Shown one piece after another: positions 5,255 to 6,878 of a stretch of DNA of 6,878 bases. The notes beneath the pieces were generated by a model that saw nothing but the letters and a program-made list of their open reading frames with translations, was not told where the DNA came from and did not search any database. The stretch's first letter is position 1. The number at the start of each line of letters is the position of its first letter. The translations under genes were made by a program, and so were the position numbers. Origin of the DNA: PVC group bacterium (GTDB lineage Bacteria > Verrucomicrobiota > Kiritimatiellia > SS1-B-03-39 > PXDE01); assembly GCA_003566475.1 (NCBI GenBank), contig PXDE01000352.1, positions 1 through 6,878 of the forward strand. The letters run 5' to 3'.

Positions 5255-6490
5255 ATGGATGCCTCTTCAGCAACCTCCCCGCCGTCTCCGCCTCGACCGA
5301 ATCCAGACTGGGCGGCCGCCGTCGCCCGTCGACGGGCCCGGATCCGGCGCCGACTTGATCCCGCCGCCCCGGCAGCGGCCTGGCGGGACTGGCGCTGGCA
5401 GATGCGGCACCGCTTCCGCTCGGCTAGCGCCCTGGGCCCGTTTCTGCCCCTCACAGCCGATGAGCGCGAGGCCCTGGACCGGGCCGGCGACCGGCTGTCG
5501 CTGGGGATCACCCCCCATGTGCTGAGCCTGATCGATCCCGACGATCCCGCCGACCCTATCCGTCGGACCATGGTCCCCCAGACCGCCGAGCTGGCCACCG
5601 CCCCCTGGGAGCGGGACGATCCCCTGGGCGAGGAGGGCCATTCCCCTCTGCCCGGCCTGGTCCACACCTATCCGGACAAGGCCCTGTTTCTGGTCACCGA
5701 CTTCTGCGCCGTCTACTGCCGCTACTGCACGCGGGCCCGGCTGGTGGGGGACGGGGGCATGGGGGCGGACCGCCGCCGCTGGGAAGCCTGCCTCGACTAC
5801 ATCCGCGCCCGCCCGGCCATCCGGGACGTCCTGCTGTCCGGGGGCGATCCCCTGACCCTTTCCGACGAACGCCTGGACTGGCTGCTGAAAGCCCTGCGGG
5901 CGATTCCCCACGTGGACCTGATCCGGATCGGCACCAAGATCCCGCTGGTCCTGCCCCAGCGGATCACCCCGGCCCTGGTCCGGGTGCTCCGCCGCGCCCA
6001 CCCCCTTTGGTTCAGCGTGCATGCGACCCATCCCCGGGAGCTAGTGCCCGAGGCGGCCCGGGCCCTGGCGCGGCTGGCCGACGGCGGCATCCCCATGTGC
6101 GGGCAGACCGTGCTGCTCCAGGGGGTCAATGACGATCCCGAGGTGATGAAGGCGCTGATGCTCGGCCTGATCCGCAACCGGGTGAAGCCCTATTACCTTC
6201 ACCAGTGCGACCTCATCACCGGCTCCGCGCATTTCAAGACCCCGGTGGAGGCCGGGCTGCGGATCCTGGAGGCGCTGCATGGCCACACCACGGGCTACGC
6301 GGTGCCGCACTTCATGATCGACGCGCCGGGAGGCGGGGGCAAGATCCCCCTCAGCCCCGAGTATGTGGTCGGGCGGGACAGGGATGACCTGCTGCTGCGG
6401 AACTACCGGGGCGAGACCACCCGCTACCCGGACCCGCTGCCGGTGGCGGAGCGGGGCCGGGCCCGGCCCGCCATCGAAACCAGCAGATAG
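5255..6490 (+). CDS. kamA: L-lysine 2,3-aminomutase (KamA family radical SAM enzyme)
   Basis: The 411-residue protein matches clostridial lysine 2,3-aminomutase with a constant offset of 26 at the known active-site residues. This enzyme interconverts L-lysine and L-beta-lysine using S-adenosylmethionine, a 4Fe-4S cluster and PLP. Cluster ligands are Cys151, Cys155 and Cys158 (DFCAVYCRYCTR); Arg160 matches the carboxylate-binding Arg. The SAM-site strand motif is LLSGGDPL (193-200). Lys363 in DAPGGGGK is the PLP Schiff-base lysine, and Asp319 (CDL) and Asp356 match the two aspartates that hold the lysine side-chain amine, favouring lysine over glutamate as substrate. WRDWRWQMRHR (43-53) is a KamA-type N-terminal motif that, with DAPGGGGK, argues against EpmB. 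The first 40 residues are Pro/Arg-rich. Equivalents of the zinc cysteines are absent (Asp294, Gly401, Ala403, Ala406) and the C-terminus is about 30 residues short. No beta-lysine acetyltransferase or epmA is nearby, so the fate of beta-lysine (osmolyte or EF-P modification) is open. Confidence 0.93.
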   Translation: MDASSATSPPSPPRPNPDWAAAVARRRARIRRRLDPAAPAAAWRDWRWQMRHRFRSASALGPFLPLTADEREALDRAGDRLSLGITPHVLSLIDPDDPADPIRRTMVPQTAELATAPWERDDPLGEEGHSPLPGLVHTYPDKALFLVTDFCAVYCRYCTRARLVGDGGMGADRRRWEACLDYIRARPAIRDVLLSGGDPLTLSDERLDWLLKALRAIPHVDLIRIGTKIPLVLPQRITPALVRVLRRAHPLWFSVHATHPRELVPEAARALARLADGGIPMCGQTVLLQGVNDDPEVMKALMLGLIRNRVKPYYLHQCDLITGSAHFKTPVEAGLRILEALHGHTTGYAVPHFMIDAPGGGGKIPLSPEYVVGRDRDDLLLRNYRGETTRYPDPLPVAERGRARPAIETSR

Positions 6491-6878
6491 ACCGCGCCGG
6501 CCACCAGGATGATGGTGGCGCCGGGGGTCAGGTCGAGCCACCACGAGAGCCAGAGGCCGGCGATGGTGAATCCGACGCCGAGGCCGACCGAGACGGCCAT
6601 CATGGCCCTCAGGTCGCGGACCCAGCGGCCGGCCAGGGCGGGCGGGATGGTGAGCAGGGCCATGACCAGAAGCAGGCCCACCACCCGCATCAGCAGCACC
6701 ACGGTGATGGCGATGAGGCAGAGCAGGCCCAGATGCAGGGCCCGCACCGGGAGGTTCCGGGCTTCGGCGAACACCGGATCGAAGGACAGGGCCAGCCATT
6801 CCCGGTAGAGCAGCGCCACCGATCCCACGATCAGCAGGTTGAGCACGGCCAGGGCGGCCAGGTCGCCGGTCGGGACGG
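6424..6878 (-). CDS. znuB: ABC-3 family zinc/manganese transporter permease, C-terminal part
   Basis: The C-terminal 150 codons of a minus-strand gene are visible; the frame is open to the right edge, so the start lies outside. The sequence is strongly hydrophobic, with about five membrane segments, and resembles the C-terminal half of ZnuB/MntB/TroC permeases. These form the inner-membrane channel of a high-affinity Zn2+ or Mn2+ importer together with an ATPase (ZnuC) and a periplasmic binding protein (ZnuA). Useful landmarks are TGDL near the visible start, FDPVFAEARNLPV before a helix pair, the signature-like VGLLLVMALLTIPPALAGR, and the final helix LTPGATIILVAGAVYLLV. The metal cannot be decided, and the symbol stands for the family. 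The last 21 codons and stop overlap the end of kamA on the other strand. Partner genes must lie to the right, if present. Confidence 0.88.
   Translation of the reverse strand, partial: VPTGDLAALAVLNLLIVGSVALLYREWLALSFDPVFAEARNLPVRALHLGLLCLIAITVVLLMRVVGLLLVMALLTIPPALAGRWVRDLRAMMAVSVGLGVGFTIAGLWLSWWLDLTPGATIILVAGAVYLLVSMAGRARPRSATGSGSG

Noticed and set aside
3955..5358. Long plus-strand open frame (467 codons) opposite the kinase
   Set aside because: It mirrors the kinase codons, has low-complexity Gly/Val/Asp/Leu composition, crosses the divergent promoter region and runs into the kamA start in another frame.
5255..6490. Assignment as the EF-P lysyl modification enzyme EpmB
   Set aside because: EpmB is about 340 residues and lacks the DAPGGGGK motif and KamA-type N-terminus seen here. 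The fit to KamA is colinear at every known active-site residue.
6041..6799. Minus-strand open frame (252 codons) opposite kamA and out of frame with the permease
   Set aside because: It is rich in His/Pro/Arg/Gly, and the alternative frame has real transmembrane helices and family motifs.

Overview
This is a G+C-rich bacterial window, roughly two thirds G+C by eye, with short intergenic gaps. It holds six protein genes, two of them cut by the window edges. No tRNA, rRNA, CRISPR array, insertion sequence or phage gene is visible. The gene set (membrane-anchored S41 protease, TsaD, AzoR-type flavoprotein, Hanks-type kinase, lysine 2,3-aminomutase, ABC-3 metal permease) suits a Gram-negative, Pseudomonadota-like bacterium, but the sequence alone does not fix the taxon.

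Left arm (1-3058): a partial minus-strand gene encodes a single-pass membrane protein with a Pro/Thr linker and a TPR motif. It is divergent from a plus-strand pair, the S41 C-terminal processing protease (ctpA type) followed 23 bp later by tsaD, the catalytic subunit for the tRNA t6A modification. A possible promoter lies in the 106-bp divergent gap.

Centre (3059-5046): the 113-bp convergent gap after tsaD is filled almost completely by nested inverted repeats. Beyond it, on the minus strand, an apparent two-gene operon runs from a cytosolic Ser/Thr kinase into an AzoR-like FMN-dependent NAD(P)H oxidoreductase 24 bp downstream. The oxidoreductase has an unbroken C8 run between its Shine-Dalgarno sequence and its ATG.

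Right arm (5047-6878): a 208-bp divergent gap carries short TTCAGGG repeats and two possible promoters, each with a TANNNT -10 box 6-7 nt before the start codon, which would give leaderless transcripts. The plus-strand gene is a lysine 2,3-aminomutase (kamA). It has all radical-SAM, PLP and lysine-binding residues but no equivalents of the four zinc-binding cysteines of the clostridial enzyme, and a short C-terminus. Its 3' end overlaps by 67 bp the 3' end of a convergent ZnuB/MntB-type permease gene that runs off the right edge.

Most of the window is housekeeping. The parts most worth a second look are the kinase-flavoprotein operon, the zinc-ligand-free KamA with its overlapping tail, the nested palindromes between tsaD and azoR, and the possible leaderless starts.
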